Assembly (NCBI GenBank): GCA_034723595.1 | Contig: JAYEPB010000135.1 | Location: forward strand, 1 to 8,319 | From: JAGLGH01 sp034723595 | Lineage (GTDB): Archaea > Nanobdellota > Nanobdellia > Woesearchaeales > JAGLGH01 | Reading direction: 5' to 3' | Length of the DNA stretch: 8,319 bases | In this document: piece after piece, positions 1 to 6,350 of the stretch | Position numbering within the stretch: position 1 is the stretch's first letter | How the letters are laid out: each line of letters begins with the position of its first letter | Program-made: the position numbers and the translations under genes | The notes under the pieces: generated by a model | Seen by the model: the letters and a program-made list of their open reading frames with translations, nothing else | What the model was told of the DNA's origin: nothing | Database searches by the model: none

Positions 1-186
1 CTTTGATATATCCCTACCCAGTTCATCATCATAGAGTTCTAGATTTAGTGATGCTCTTATTATCGCTTTAGGACCATCAGCAGTCCCTCTCTGGGCAGAG
101 CACGCGCCTTCATAAGGAACAGGAATGATTGTTATCTTGCCATCTTTTTTTGATGCTGTGCCAAGGAACATGTCTTTGTCTTTCAT
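1..186 (-). CDS. speB: Agmatinase/arginase-family ureohydrolase, N-terminal part (runs off left edge)
   Basis: A minus-strand reading frame opens with ATG at 186 and stays open for 62 codons to the window edge. The residues IIPVPYEG (about 20-27), then GTADGPKAI and AS..LELYDDELG, match the N-terminal signature of the agmatinase/arginase/formiminoglutamase family. In that family the first strand is followed by a substrate-loop glycine and the GT..GP.AI helix. Members are cytoplasmic di-manganese enzymes that hydrolyse guanidino groups; agmatinase releases putrescine and urea from agmatine. The metal-binding His and Asp residues lie in the missing C-terminal part, so activity and substrate cannot be judged here. 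The start lies only two bases after the stop of the HAMP protein upstream, so the two are probably cotranscribed. A second Met at codon 6 is a possible alternative start. The family call is firm; agmatinase over arginase is inferred from the nearby decarboxylase and deoxyhypusine synthase. Confidence 0.8.
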   Translation of the reverse strand, partial: MKDKDMFLGTASKKDGKITIIPVPYEGACSAQRGTADGPKAIIRASLNLELYDDELGRDISK

Positions 187-188
187 AA

Positions 189-1151
189 TTATTGATTCGC
201 CTCTAATTCTTTTATTTTTTTCTTAAGATCAATCATTTTAAGTTCTCTATCAACCATAATTCTATTGAATCTTTCAAGCTCTTTCATTTTTGATTGCAGT
301 TCCTTAGTTCTTTCCTGAACGCTTTTTTCCAGTTTTTGGTTATATTTTTTAAGGTCTTTTTTTGATTTTATTAAATCATTAGTCATTTTATTAAATGCAG
401 TTGCTAAATCAGCAATTTCATCATTTGATTTAATATTAATCTTATGATTCATATCGCCTTTGCCAATCATTTCTACGCCCTTTGCCAATCTTGACAGTGG
501 TTTTGTGATTGAAAATGAAACCCAACGATTAGTGATAAATGCTAAAATAATTATTATTACGCAAAATACTAAAATTATTTTATTACTAAATTCCTGTGTT
601 TTAGAAATACTTTCTGTTGCGCTTTCTAATTCTTGCATGTGAATTGCTTTATGCTCTTTGATTTGGTCAACTAATGGCATAAAGTAGGGACAAACATTTT
701 CAGCAAAATAATTCAGCAATGTATCTCTATCTTCTCCTTGGTCTTTTAATTCAATTATCTTTAAAACTGCAAAACTCAATTTTGTGATTTTTAATTCTAA
801 TTCTTCTGCTGCTTTTTGTTCTTCTATGCCAATATGCACCTCATGCGCTTTATGCTTTGCAGCAACTGCCTCGAGTGATTCAATAGTTTCTAATAAGCAC
901 TCTTTCCCAGATTTTTCAAAGTATATGCTGCTATTATTCTCTTTTATGACATAAGAAAAGATTATTGCTTTGACTTCATGAATATATCCTTCCATATCTC
1001 CCATTGCTATTGCACCAGGTATGATATCTTCTTCTAATTCATAAAAAGTTTCCTGAACTGTTTTAGATGAAAATATTGCAATTAGAACAGTAAGCAGAAT
1101 AAGTAAAGCAATTATGCTAAAACCAACAATTAATTTAGTTTTTATTCTCAT
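189..1151 (-). CDS. Two-transmembrane HAMP-domain sensor protein with C-terminal coiled coil
   Basis: This 320-residue membrane protein has the layout of a chemoreceptor or sensor-kinase input module with no output domain. A basic start (MRIKTK) is followed by a first membrane helix at about 7-27. An extracytoplasmic helical sensor region, probably a four-helix bundle, spans about 28-189. A second membrane helix lies at about 191-210, and a HAMP domain at about 211-263 carries the typical ITKPLSRL proline motif and NDEIADL..AFN. Residues 264-318 form a long charged coiled coil. No methyl-accepting hairpin, histidine kinase, PAS, GAF or cyclase domain follows. The tail, with ELERFN and a RELKMIDLKK-like stretch, resembles linkers that precede PAS or kinase modules in other sensors. 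The protein may therefore signal to a separate partner or be a truncated receptor. The agmatinase-like gene begins two bases downstream, suggesting an operon. Ligand and partner are unknown. Confidence 0.8.
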   Translation of the reverse strand: MRIKTKLIVGFSIIALLILLTVLIAIFSSKTVQETFYELEEDIIPGAIAMGDMEGYIHEVKAIIFSYVIKENNSSIYFEKSGKECLLETIESLEAVAAKHKAHEVHIGIEEQKAAEELELKITKLSFAVLKIIELKDQGEDRDTLLNYFAENVCPYFMPLVDQIKEHKAIHMQELESATESISKTQEFSNKIILVFCVIIIILAFITNRWVSFSITKPLSRLAKGVEMIGKGDMNHKINIKSNDEIADLATAFNKMTNDLIKSKKDLKKYNQKLEKSVQERTKELQSKMKELERFNRIMVDRELKMIDLKKKIKELEANQ

Positions 1152-1198
1152 CTTTTTATATTATTTGTTAGATATATCTTATGATTCTATTGAACTCC

Positions 1199-1208
1199 TT
1201 TATATATT
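1199..1208 (-). promoter_or_regulatory. Candidate TATA box for the HAMP sensor gene
   Basis: On the minus strand this reads AATATATAAA, centred about 53 bases before the ATG at 1151, which would give a leader of about 27 bases. A second AT-rich site, the palindrome GATATATC at 1171-1178, is centred about 24 bases before the ATG and could drive a leaderless transcript instead. No clear Shine-Dalgarno precedes the ATG. The choice between the two is open. Confidence 0.35.
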
Positions 1209-1260
1209 TATCTAAAGGACTCAAGTTGAGAAGTTTTGCTTATAAATAGAAAAATAGAAA

Positions 1261-1314
1261 TATTTGTATCATTATTATTTGTTTTGACCAAAAAACTAAA
1301 AAATGATACAAATA
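1261..1314. repeat. 13-bp perfect inverted repeat flanking the start of the transposase-like fragment
   Basis: TATTTGTATCATT at 1261-1273 is repeated exactly in inverted form at 1302-1314, with 28 bases between. The right arm covers the ATG (1303) of the transposase-like fragment. In RNA the two arms would pair and bury that start codon. It could be an IS terminal or subterminal repeat, or a translation-limiting hairpin. Nothing else recognisable was seen between 1152 and 1302 apart from AT-rich promoter-like stretches, including TATAAATA at about 1241. Confidence 0.6.
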
Positions 1315-1515
1315 CTCCCAGAATTGAAAAAATTGAAGTTACATTTAAATTTTACTAAAATTGCGTTTACCAAATGCGGTTTTAGGCACATAACTGCTTA
1401 TATTAATGGTTTAATTGCTTTAAATCGAAAATCGATAAAATCAATTAGTAAAAATTCATTACATGAAAAAAATCAAAAGTCAATTCTTTTTCAGGCAAGA
1501 TTAAGAGGAGAATAA
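1303..1515 (+). pseudogene. Probable truncated transposase N-terminus (IS remnant)
   Basis: This 70-codon frame is rich in Lys, Ile and Asn. It contains FRHITAYINGLIALNRKSIKSIS followed by a HEKNQKSI stretch. That resembles the helical N-terminal region of DDE transposases of the IS4/IS701-like kind, where a phrase of the type YL.GLL...RKS...I precedes the DNA-binding and catalytic parts. A full-length enzyme would be several hundred residues with three acidic catalytic residues. Here the frame stops at 1515 and no continuation is visible in any plus-strand frame before the next gene. The inverted repeat over its start supports a mobile origin. The match is by eye from memory and the exact family is uncertain. 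It could instead be a small AT-rich protein of unknown function, or a chance frame. Confidence 0.4.
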
Positions 1516-1555
1516 GGGGGAATTGCTACACTCAAATAGAAAGCTCATCAATATG

Positions 1556-1563
1556 TTTATATA
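1556..1563 (+). promoter_or_regulatory. TATA box for the small protein gene at 1614
   Basis: TTTATATA is a perfect archaeal-style TATA element. Initiation about 26 bases downstream (near 1586) would leave a leader of roughly 28 bases, enough to include the Shine-Dalgarno at 1598-1605. Confidence 0.6.
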
Positions 1564-1597
1564 GCTCCTACTAATTCTTAAAAAAATAAATGAACTT

Positions 1598-1605
1598 AAG
1601 GAGGA
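1598..1605 (+). promoter_or_regulatory. Strong Shine-Dalgarno for the gene at 1614
   Basis: AAGGAGGA sits eight bases before the ATG at 1614. It is the strongest ribosome-binding site in the window and fixes this start. It contrasts with the mostly leaderless neighbours and suggests efficient translation of the small protein. Confidence 0.75.
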
Positions 1606-1613
1606 CTTAAAAA

Positions 1614-1946
1614 ATGACAAATAGACTGGCTGATGTTTTGAATAAAATTTCAGCTGAATTTGAAGGAGAAATCTTACCTGATTCAGATAAATACATTTTG
1701 ATTAATATTGGAAAAGTTGCTGAATCTCTTGGGCAATCAGAATTAAAAGGTAGATATGATGACGTAGCAGCAGTTGTGCCTTTAGAAATTGAAAGTGGAA
1801 TTAGTGCTATAATTAATGGAAAAGATCTGTGTGCTTATGCGCAACTTGATTCTGGAATTGCCGTACCTGCATATGTAGCAGAAGAAGCAGGACTTCCTAG
1901 TAAACAATATCAACCAAAAGATATAATGTATTGGAATCTTACGTAA
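1614..1946 (+). CDS. Small acidic protein of unknown function (110 aa)
   Basis: I do not recognise this family. The protein has 110 residues with no signal peptide or membrane helix, so it is probably cytoplasmic. It has an amphipathic N-terminal helix (about 1-17), a strand-rich middle (YILINIGKVAESLG, then VAAVVPLEIESGISAII), and a C-terminal part with LDSGIAVPAYVAEEAGLP. It has two aromatic residues near the C-terminus (YW) and a single Cys at about 73. The start is secured by a strong Shine-Dalgarno eight bases upstream and a TATA box further upstream. Together with its protein-like composition, these make it a real gene despite its size. It stands alone, 12 bases from the convergent MFS gene and downstream of the transposase-like remnant. 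No functional inference is justified from context. Confidence 0.75.
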   Translation: MTNRLADVLNKISAEFEGEILPDSDKYILINIGKVAESLGQSELKGRYDDVAAVVPLEIESGISAIINGKDLCAYAQLDSGIAVPAYVAEEAGLPSKQYQPKDIMYWNLT

Positions 1947-1958
1947 ATTTATTATTGT

Positions 1959-3161
1959 TTATTTAACTTTCATTCCAATGTGTTTCGCAATAGGGTCTTT
2001 GATATGAAGAGCTGCAAAAAACATAGCAAGCATGACCAAAGAAACTGTGATGAATATGTAATTGAAGCTGAATACCAGCAGGACAGATGCAATAAGAATT
2101 CTGCTCACTGTCTGGGCTATTGCTTTATTTGTGATAAATATAGGATAATATCTCTCTTCGTCTTTCTTTTTTATGCATTTAAAGAAATATGATTCCTGCA
2201 GCGGCTCTATATATGCAAGAACAAAGCTTGCAAAGATAAGACTGACAGCTATGATGAAAATATTATTTACAAAGAAAAGGCAGCCTGATATCAATGAAAG
2301 CAGCAGAAATCCTCTTACGAAAAATTTCTTGCAGCCCTGCTTATCAGCAATTTTTCCAGCATGATATTCCAGAAATATGACTGGAAAAGTAATAAAAAAA
2401 AGGAAAATGCCCACATAACTCAAGCTTAGCCCACTTTTGATAATCTCAAGAGGCATGAATATAAAGATAAATCCCCACCAGAATGCTACTCCGCACGCAA
2501 AAATATAGGCTGATATCCTATTCCATTTCTTAAAATATTGGATGAAATTCCTAAGCAGGTGCTTATGGTTCTTTTCTGCAATCCTTGACCTCTTTAATCT
2601 GATGCGCAGGCTCATAAGAAAAGACATCATCATAAATATAAATGCAAGCAGGAATACAAAATTAATAGAGAACTTGTCTGCTGCAAATCCTCCTATAAGA
2701 GGTCCGATAAGCCAGCCTATATTAAGGAGAGTATATATCATGCCTTCGTCCTTGCTTATATCCTTTATCCTGGATTCGTTCCTTGTTATTATGCCAAAAG
2801 TCGTTATCCTTGTTGTAATTATAATGACATTAGTTATTGCAAGGATTATCATAATAATGAAACTGCGGTTTATCGCAAATGCTAAGTATAGAAATCCATT
2901 TATGAAGATAATCCACTTATACATCCTGCTTTCATCCATGCGCTCAATAAAAGGCACAAGCGCAAGGGAAATGAAAAATGATACAGCAGTGAATATGCCT
3001 GCAAGAAAACCCACCTTTGCCTCGCTCTGCAGGAAACTGAACAGGTAAATTGCCCATACTGAATCAACAGAAGCAACACCTATAGTGAGAACCAATCCAA
3101 CTAGACCTAAGTTTTCAATCTTAGTTATGTGTTTCCTGTGCCTGTGAAATATGTTAAGCAT
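1959..3161 (-). CDS. Major facilitator superfamily (MFS) transporter
   Basis: The 400-residue length and roughly 12 hydrophobic helices in two halves, joined by a basic loop (RLKRSRIAEKNHK, about 188-200), are typical of MFS permeases. A second-half motif-A-like loop, AGKIADKQGCKKF (about 268-280), follows helix 8, and a motif-C-like glycine and proline helix, NIGWLIGPLIGGF, lies at about 147-159. Such proteins are secondary carriers or proton-coupled exporters in the cytoplasmic membrane. The substrate cannot be read from sequence; the fold is shared by drug, sugar and metabolite carriers. The start is supported by a TATA-like element centred about 26 bases before the ATG, implying a leaderless transcript. 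The gene is divergent from a HAD hydrolase across an 85-base spacer. GC-rich third positions seem commoner here than in the flanking HAMP and HAD genes. Confidence 0.85.
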   Translation of the reverse strand: MLNIFHRHRKHITKIENLGLVGLVLTIGVASVDSVWAIYLFSFLQSEAKVGFLAGIFTAVSFFISLALVPFIERMDESRMYKWIIFINGFLYLAFAINRSFIIMIILAITNVIIITTRITTFGIITRNESRIKDISKDEGMIYTLLNIGWLIGPLIGGFAADKFSINFVFLLAFIFMMMSFLMSLRIRLKRSRIAEKNHKHLLRNFIQYFKKWNRISAYIFACGVAFWWGFIFIFMPLEIIKSGLSLSYVGIFLFFITFPVIFLEYHAGKIADKQGCKKFFVRGFLLLSLISGCLFFVNNIFIIAVSLIFASFVLAYIEPLQESYFFKCIKKKDEERYYPIFITNKAIAQTVSRILIASVLLVFSFNYIFITVSLVMLAMFFAALHIKDPIAKHIGMKVK

Positions 3162-3183
3162 GGTTGGGTTGTAAGGTGTGGAT

Positions 3184-3191
3184 TATTTAAA
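3184..3191 (-). promoter_or_regulatory. TATA box for the MFS gene
   Basis: On the minus strand this reads TTTAAATA, centred about 26 bases before the ATG at 3161. That places the transcription start at or next to the start codon. Confidence 0.6.
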
Positions 3192-3215
3192 TGTTTGTGC
3201 GAGGAATTAGAAAAG

Positions 3216-3223
3216 TTTATTAA
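3216..3223 (+). promoter_or_regulatory. TATA box for the HAD hydrolase gene
   Basis: TTTATTAA, preceded by the purine-rich GAAAAG that suits a BRE, is centred about 27 bases before the ATG at 3247, implying leaderless mRNA. It lies 24 bases from the opposing MFS TATA box, so the two promoters are back to back. Confidence 0.55.
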
Positions 3224-3246
3224 GAAGAATATCTGATTAATGGATT

Positions 3247-3966
3247 ATGACAACTAAAGCTGTGCTTTTTGATTTGGATAATACATTATATGATTATGAT
3301 ACACCCCATAAGAAATCTTTAAAAGAAGTCCATAAAGTTCTAACAAAACATATCTCAATCTCTTTTTCCAGATTTATAAAATTATTTAATCTGGCTAAAT
3401 GTGAGATTCATAGGGAACTTGCAGGCAGCGCTTCTTCACACAATAGGGTCTTGTATTTTCAAAGGCTTATCGAGAAAACCCATAATACTGTTGAACCATC
3501 ATTAATCTTAAAATTATATAAAACTTATTGGGATACTTTGCTGAAAAATATAAGTTTAAGAAAAGGGGTCTTAGATGTTTTAAAACAACTGAAAAAAAAG
3601 GGGATTAAGATTGCAATAGTATCAGACTTGACAACCCATATCCAATTAAGAAAATTAGAACAAGTGAGGATTAGCAAATATGTTGATATCCTGGTCACAT
3701 CAGAAGAAGCTGGGAGTGAAAAACCACATGCTATTATGTTTCTATTAGCATTAAATAAATTAAATGTTTCACCTCATGAAGCAATCATGGTAGGCGATAA
3801 TGCAATAGCAGATGTTGAAGGAGCAAATTTTGTCGGTTTGTATACTGTTCTTCTTGCTAAAGGAAAACTTGCAAAAAGATATAAGGAAGATTATAGAAGA
3901 TCTGACTGTGTAATAAAGAATATTTCTGAGACTCTTGATGTGTTGAATAAGATAAATCATTTCTGA
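3247..3966 (+). CDS. HAD-superfamily hydrolase (subfamily I phosphatase)
   Basis: All four HAD motifs are present in the 239 residues. Motif I is FDLDNTLYD, with nucleophile Asp9, acid/base Asp11 and Thr13. Motif II is IVSDLT with Ser126, motif III Lys is in SEKPH (Lys159), and motif IV is GDNAIADVEGA with Asp184 and Asp189. A helical cap at about 18-100 between motifs I and II identifies subfamily I, as in phosphoglycolate phosphatase, haloacid dehalogenase or pyrimidine nucleotidase relatives. It is a soluble magnesium-dependent phosphohydrolase, probably acting on a small phosphorylated metabolite; the substrate is not readable. The length is normal. The start at 3247 is favoured by the TATA spacing; an ATG at 3240 is out of frame. 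The divergent MFS gene shares the intergenic region. Confidence 0.9.
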   Translation: MTTKAVLFDLDNTLYDYDTPHKKSLKEVHKVLTKHISISFSRFIKLFNLAKCEIHRELAGSASSHNRVLYFQRLIEKTHNTVEPSLILKLYKTYWDTLLKNISLRKGVLDVLKQLKKKGIKIAIVSDLTTHIQLRKLEQVRISKYVDILVTSEEAGSEKPHAIMFLLALNKLNVSPHEAIMVGDNAIADVEGANFVGLYTVLLAKGKLAKRYKEDYRRSDCVIKNISETLDVLNKINHF

Positions 3967-4040
3967 GCATAATACCTTGCAGTTATATTAATCAATTCTT
4001 TTTCGTCAAGAGAATATGAGCCATAGATTGTTCCCAAAGA

Positions 4041-4316
4041 ATGCATTTTCTTAAGAAGTTTATGAAAACAGATATAAAAGAAAGGGCTCTTGCTAATATG
4101 CAGGCCAAAAAGATTATAGAAGCCCATCCTAAGTCACATATCAAGGTAAAATATCTGCCAAAGAAATACAAGGCAGATGTTACAACTGTCATTTATGATA
4201 ATAAGATTGCAATACAATCATTGCAGGAAGACAATATCTATGTGGTTGTAATAAGTGATAAACTATTATATAAGAGTTATAAGAATTATTTTGAGTTTAT
4301 GTGGAATTTGATATGA
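4041..4316 (+). pseudogene. TrmB-like regulator, C-terminal effector domain only (DNA-binding part missing)
   Basis: The 91-residue frame contains HIKVKYLPKKYKADV, then IYDNKIAIQSL, then VVVISDKLLYKSYKNYFEFMW. This order matches the end of archaeal TrmB-family regulators: a V.FLPK.Y phrase, a strand reading IYDDKVAI, a strand reading IVI.DKEIA, and the closing helix SYRNYFEFLW. Full TrmB proteins begin with a winged-helix DNA-binding domain and run to 250 residues or more. Here a TGA lies at 4017-4019, just upstream in the same frame, and only 74 bases separate this ORF from the HAD gene, so the helix-turn-helix is absent. No Shine-Dalgarno or well-placed TATA box was found; ATGs at 4041 and 4062 are both possible. 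A decayed regulator is the simplest reading. A short standalone effector domain is the alternative. It converges on the decarboxylase, nine bases away. Confidence 0.6.
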
Positions 4317-4325
4317 TTTAAAAGT

Positions 4326-5372
4326 TTACAAAGTGACTGTATCAAGTTTCATAAGCCCGCAGAAGTCTGTTGCAAAGTTATATGCGCCTGCATTCAAAAA
4401 CACAATCTTATCCCCTACTTTTGGATTCTTAAGAAAAACCCTGTATCTGAAAAGATCCATAGAACAAGGAGTGCAGCCTTTGATTATATAGGCTTTTGCA
4501 TTGCCTGACCTGAATTTTTCTTCTTTAAGCTCGCCTTCAACAAGAAGTCTTATATTAGCCACAAAAGTATCCATTGAAGTATTATAGACAGAACAGTTGA
4601 TTATGATATTATTATCATATATGTTTATGATTTCTGCTTCAATCTTTACAGATGGCGCTGCAATGAATCTTCCAGGCTCAATGATTACCCTAATATTATT
4701 TTTATTAAGCCATTTTTTGACTTCTACTATCTTTGAAGATATATGCTCAATAACATCAGCCTTAAAGTTCTTGTATTTCCATGGCAGTCCACCGCCGATA
4801 TTCAGCAGGTCAATCGCAGTTAATGTTTCATCAGATAAGACCTGCTCTAATTCATATTTTAAAGACCATTCACTTATGTTCTGGCTTTTTCTATGAATAT
4901 GGATACCAAGCTGAGCTATGTTTTTATTCTGCTTCAGCTTTGGAATCAGCTCATTTATCTTATCTGAAGACATGCCAAATACAAAATATTTGCCTGTATG
5001 GATTGTGTTTTCCTTGATCTTCATTCTCAGAAGTACATCTATCTTTACATCTTTATTCTCTATAAAATCAAGAAGAATCTCAAGGTCGTTTTCATTATCA
5101 ACAACAAATTTCCTTATGCCTTTGCTGAATATGGATCCCAGTTCTGCTTTATCCCATGCCTGGCCAAACAGCCAGATTCTTTTTTTATCTTTTATTAAAT
5201 CCAGATTCTCTATACTATGCAGAGAGAAGCAGGAATCTGTCTCTTTTTCAAGGACTTTTCCAACTTCAGGATTGGTCTTGAAACTGTAAGAAACTTCATC
5301 TGCCAGCACCTTGACAGCTTTGTATTGCTCCAATACTTTTGATCTGCTTAAGATAAATCTTGCGTATTTCAT
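4326..5372 (-). CDS. Fold-type III PLP-dependent decarboxylase (ornithine/arginine/diaminopimelate decarboxylase family)
   Basis: The 348-residue protein shows the alanine-racemase-type barrel signatures. SYSFKTNP carries the PLP Schiff-base lysine (Lys32). GIHIHRKSQ carries His160, which stacks on the cofactor. LLNIGGGLP provides the glycine-rich phosphate loop (about 189-197), and IIEPGRF has the conserved EPGR (232-235). NAGAYNFATDFCGL (about 327-340) matches the C-terminal beta-domain active-site Tyr motif. Relatives decarboxylate ornithine, lysine, arginine, diaminopimelate or carboxynorspermidine. The family's GP.CDS.D motif is replaced by GCTPCSMD (299-306), so the usual catalytic Cys and substrate-selecting Asp positions read Pro and Cys. 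This blurs the substrate call. The ATG overlaps the deoxyhypusine synthase stop as ATGA, indicating translational coupling in an operon. Polyamine supply for hypusination is the contextual inference. Arginine decarboxylation would fit the nearby agmatinase-like gene. Confidence 0.85.
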   Translation of the reverse strand: MKYARFILSRSKVLEQYKAVKVLADEVSYSFKTNPEVGKVLEKETDSCFSLHSIENLDLIKDKKRIWLFGQAWDKAELGSIFSKGIRKFVVDNENDLEILLDFIENKDVKIDVLLRMKIKENTIHTGKYFVFGMSSDKINELIPKLKQNKNIAQLGIHIHRKSQNISEWSLKYELEQVLSDETLTAIDLLNIGGGLPWKYKNFKADVIEHISSKIVEVKKWLNKNNIRVIIEPGRFIAAPSVKIEAEIINIYDNNIIINCSVYNTSMDTFVANIRLLVEGELKEEKFRSGNAKAYIIKGCTPCSMDLFRYRVFLKNPKVGDKIVFLNAGAYNFATDFCGLMKLDTVTL

Positions 5373-6304
5373 ATTAGTCCTTCATCTGAAAGCTGTTCAA
5401 GCGCTCCAATCATAGCAAGAGGAAATGTGATTGAGACATCGCCAATTACTGTAACTGCATCTGAATCATCTTTGATTTTCCCCCAGCTTTTTGCTTCCTG
5501 TGTTGTTGCTCCGCTCATGCTTCCTGAAGTAGATCTTGCTGTTGTCATATATACAGCATAGTCCAGTCCGCCATTGAGAAGTGAGGCAAGTATTGCATGG
5601 TGCTTGGATATGCTTCCGCCAAGTGATATAAGACCTTTTATATCATCATGGCTTGTGCTTAGCAGTATATTCTCAAAGTCCTTTACAACATCTACTACAA
5701 AATCCTTGTGTTTCTGCTGAAACATGAAAAGGTGGAATCCAAATGATCCGTCTGTGATTGCAGGGCAGAATATAGGCACATTATTTTTTGCTGCCTGGCA
5801 AAGCAGTGAGTCTTCATCATCAAGCATAAAGCCTATTTCCCTGAGTAATTCTGATACAGGCCATCTTGCTTTTTTTTGGTAAAGCTTGTCAAGCATTGGA
5901 GCAATCATATCCTCAAATTTACAATAACTCTCATTTGTCACAAAAAGATTGCCAACCCTGTTTACTCCTTTTTCATGTAAAGCAATGTCATCAGAATGAA
6001 AATCTCCTATCACAAATTTCTCTCCAATTGATTTCATGATATCCTCTTCAAGACCACCGACAGTTGTCACTATTATGTCTGCCATGCCTAACTTTATAAT
6101 CTGCGCAAAAAAACCTCTAAGGCCTGAAGTCACCATATTTGATGTGAATGTGAGAAATATTTTTGCATCTGCTTTTTTCATCTTAACTATTGTATCTCTT
6201 GCTTTTGCCAGCTCTATGCTTTGGAAGCCAACATTGCTAAATGCGTCCATCATCTCATGGACTTTTATTCCTTTTTTCCATTTGAAATCTTTGACATAAG
6301 ACAT
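5369..6304 (-). CDS. dys: Deoxyhypusine synthase
   Basis: This NAD-dependent enzyme transfers the aminobutyl group of spermidine to a lysine of aIF5A, the first step of hypusine formation. The 311 residues show the family's NAD-binding and catalytic signatures: TSNMVTSG (54-61), VTTVGGLEED (79-88), NRVGNL and NESYCKFED (about 124-132), PAITDGS (181-187) and LGGSISKHHA (228-237). EAKSWGKI contains the catalytic lysine, Lys276. I set the start at ATG 6304. The upstream in-frame GTG at 6313 lies inside the Shine-Dalgarno AAGGTGAT, so the ATG four bases beyond that motif is preferred. Length is typical of archaeal members and shorter than eukaryotic ones. Residues aligned with the human spermidine-contacting Asp243, Asn292 and Asp316 are Phe190, Leu239 and Met263. 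Archaeal and DHS-like proteins often differ there, so homospermidine-synthase-like activity cannot be excluded. The downstream decarboxylase overlaps by four bases. Confidence 0.93.
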   Translation of the reverse strand: MSYVKDFKWKKGIKVHEMMDAFSNVGFQSIELAKARDTIVKMKKADAKIFLTFTSNMVTSGLRGFFAQIIKLGMADIIVTTVGGLEEDIMKSIGEKFVIGDFHSDDIALHEKGVNRVGNLFVTNESYCKFEDMIAPMLDKLYQKKARWPVSELLREIGFMLDDEDSLLCQAAKNNVPIFCPAITDGSFGFHLFMFQQKHKDFVVDVVKDFENILLSTSHDDIKGLISLGGSISKHHAILASLLNGGLDYAVYMTTARSTSGSMSGATTQEAKSWGKIKDDSDAVTVIGDVSITFPLAMIGALEQLSDEGLI

Positions 6305-6308
6305 GATT

Positions 6309-6316
6309 ATCACCTT
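6309..6316 (-). promoter_or_regulatory. Shine-Dalgarno that decides the deoxyhypusine synthase start
   Basis: The minus strand reads AAGGTGAT followed by AATC and then ATG at 6304. AGGTGAT is an exact match to the archaeal anti-Shine-Dalgarno complement. Because the alternative GTG start at 6313 forms part of this site, initiation at 6304 is far more likely. Confidence 0.75.
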
Positions 6317-6341
6317 GGGTTATTTTTTAAGTTGATTTTAA

Positions 6342-6350
6342 TTATTTATA
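6342..6350 (-). promoter_or_regulatory. TATA box for the deoxyhypusine synthase-decarboxylase operon
   Basis: The minus strand reads TATAAATAA. Initiation about 26 bases downstream, near 6321, gives a short leader of roughly 17 bases that just includes the Shine-Dalgarno at 6309-6316. Confidence 0.55.

Noticed and set aside
2542..3048. 168-codon open frame on the plus strand inside the MFS gene.
   Set aside because: It is antisense to a clear 12-helix transporter and shows no family resemblance, promoter or ribosome-binding site; it is a shadow of the real gene.
3957..4046. Minus-strand reading of about 29 residues between the HAD gene and the TrmB-like fragment, with a protein-like look (SYSLDEKELINITARYY).
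   Set aside because: It is very short and overlaps the better supported plus-strand TrmB-like frame. It also has no promoter, ribosome-binding site or recognisable family. It could be the tail of a lost gene, but that cannot be shown.
6305..6313. GTG at 6313 as the start of deoxyhypusine synthase, adding three residues.
   Set aside because: The GTG is part of the Shine-Dalgarno AAGGTGAT that precedes ATG 6304, so it cannot serve well as both.
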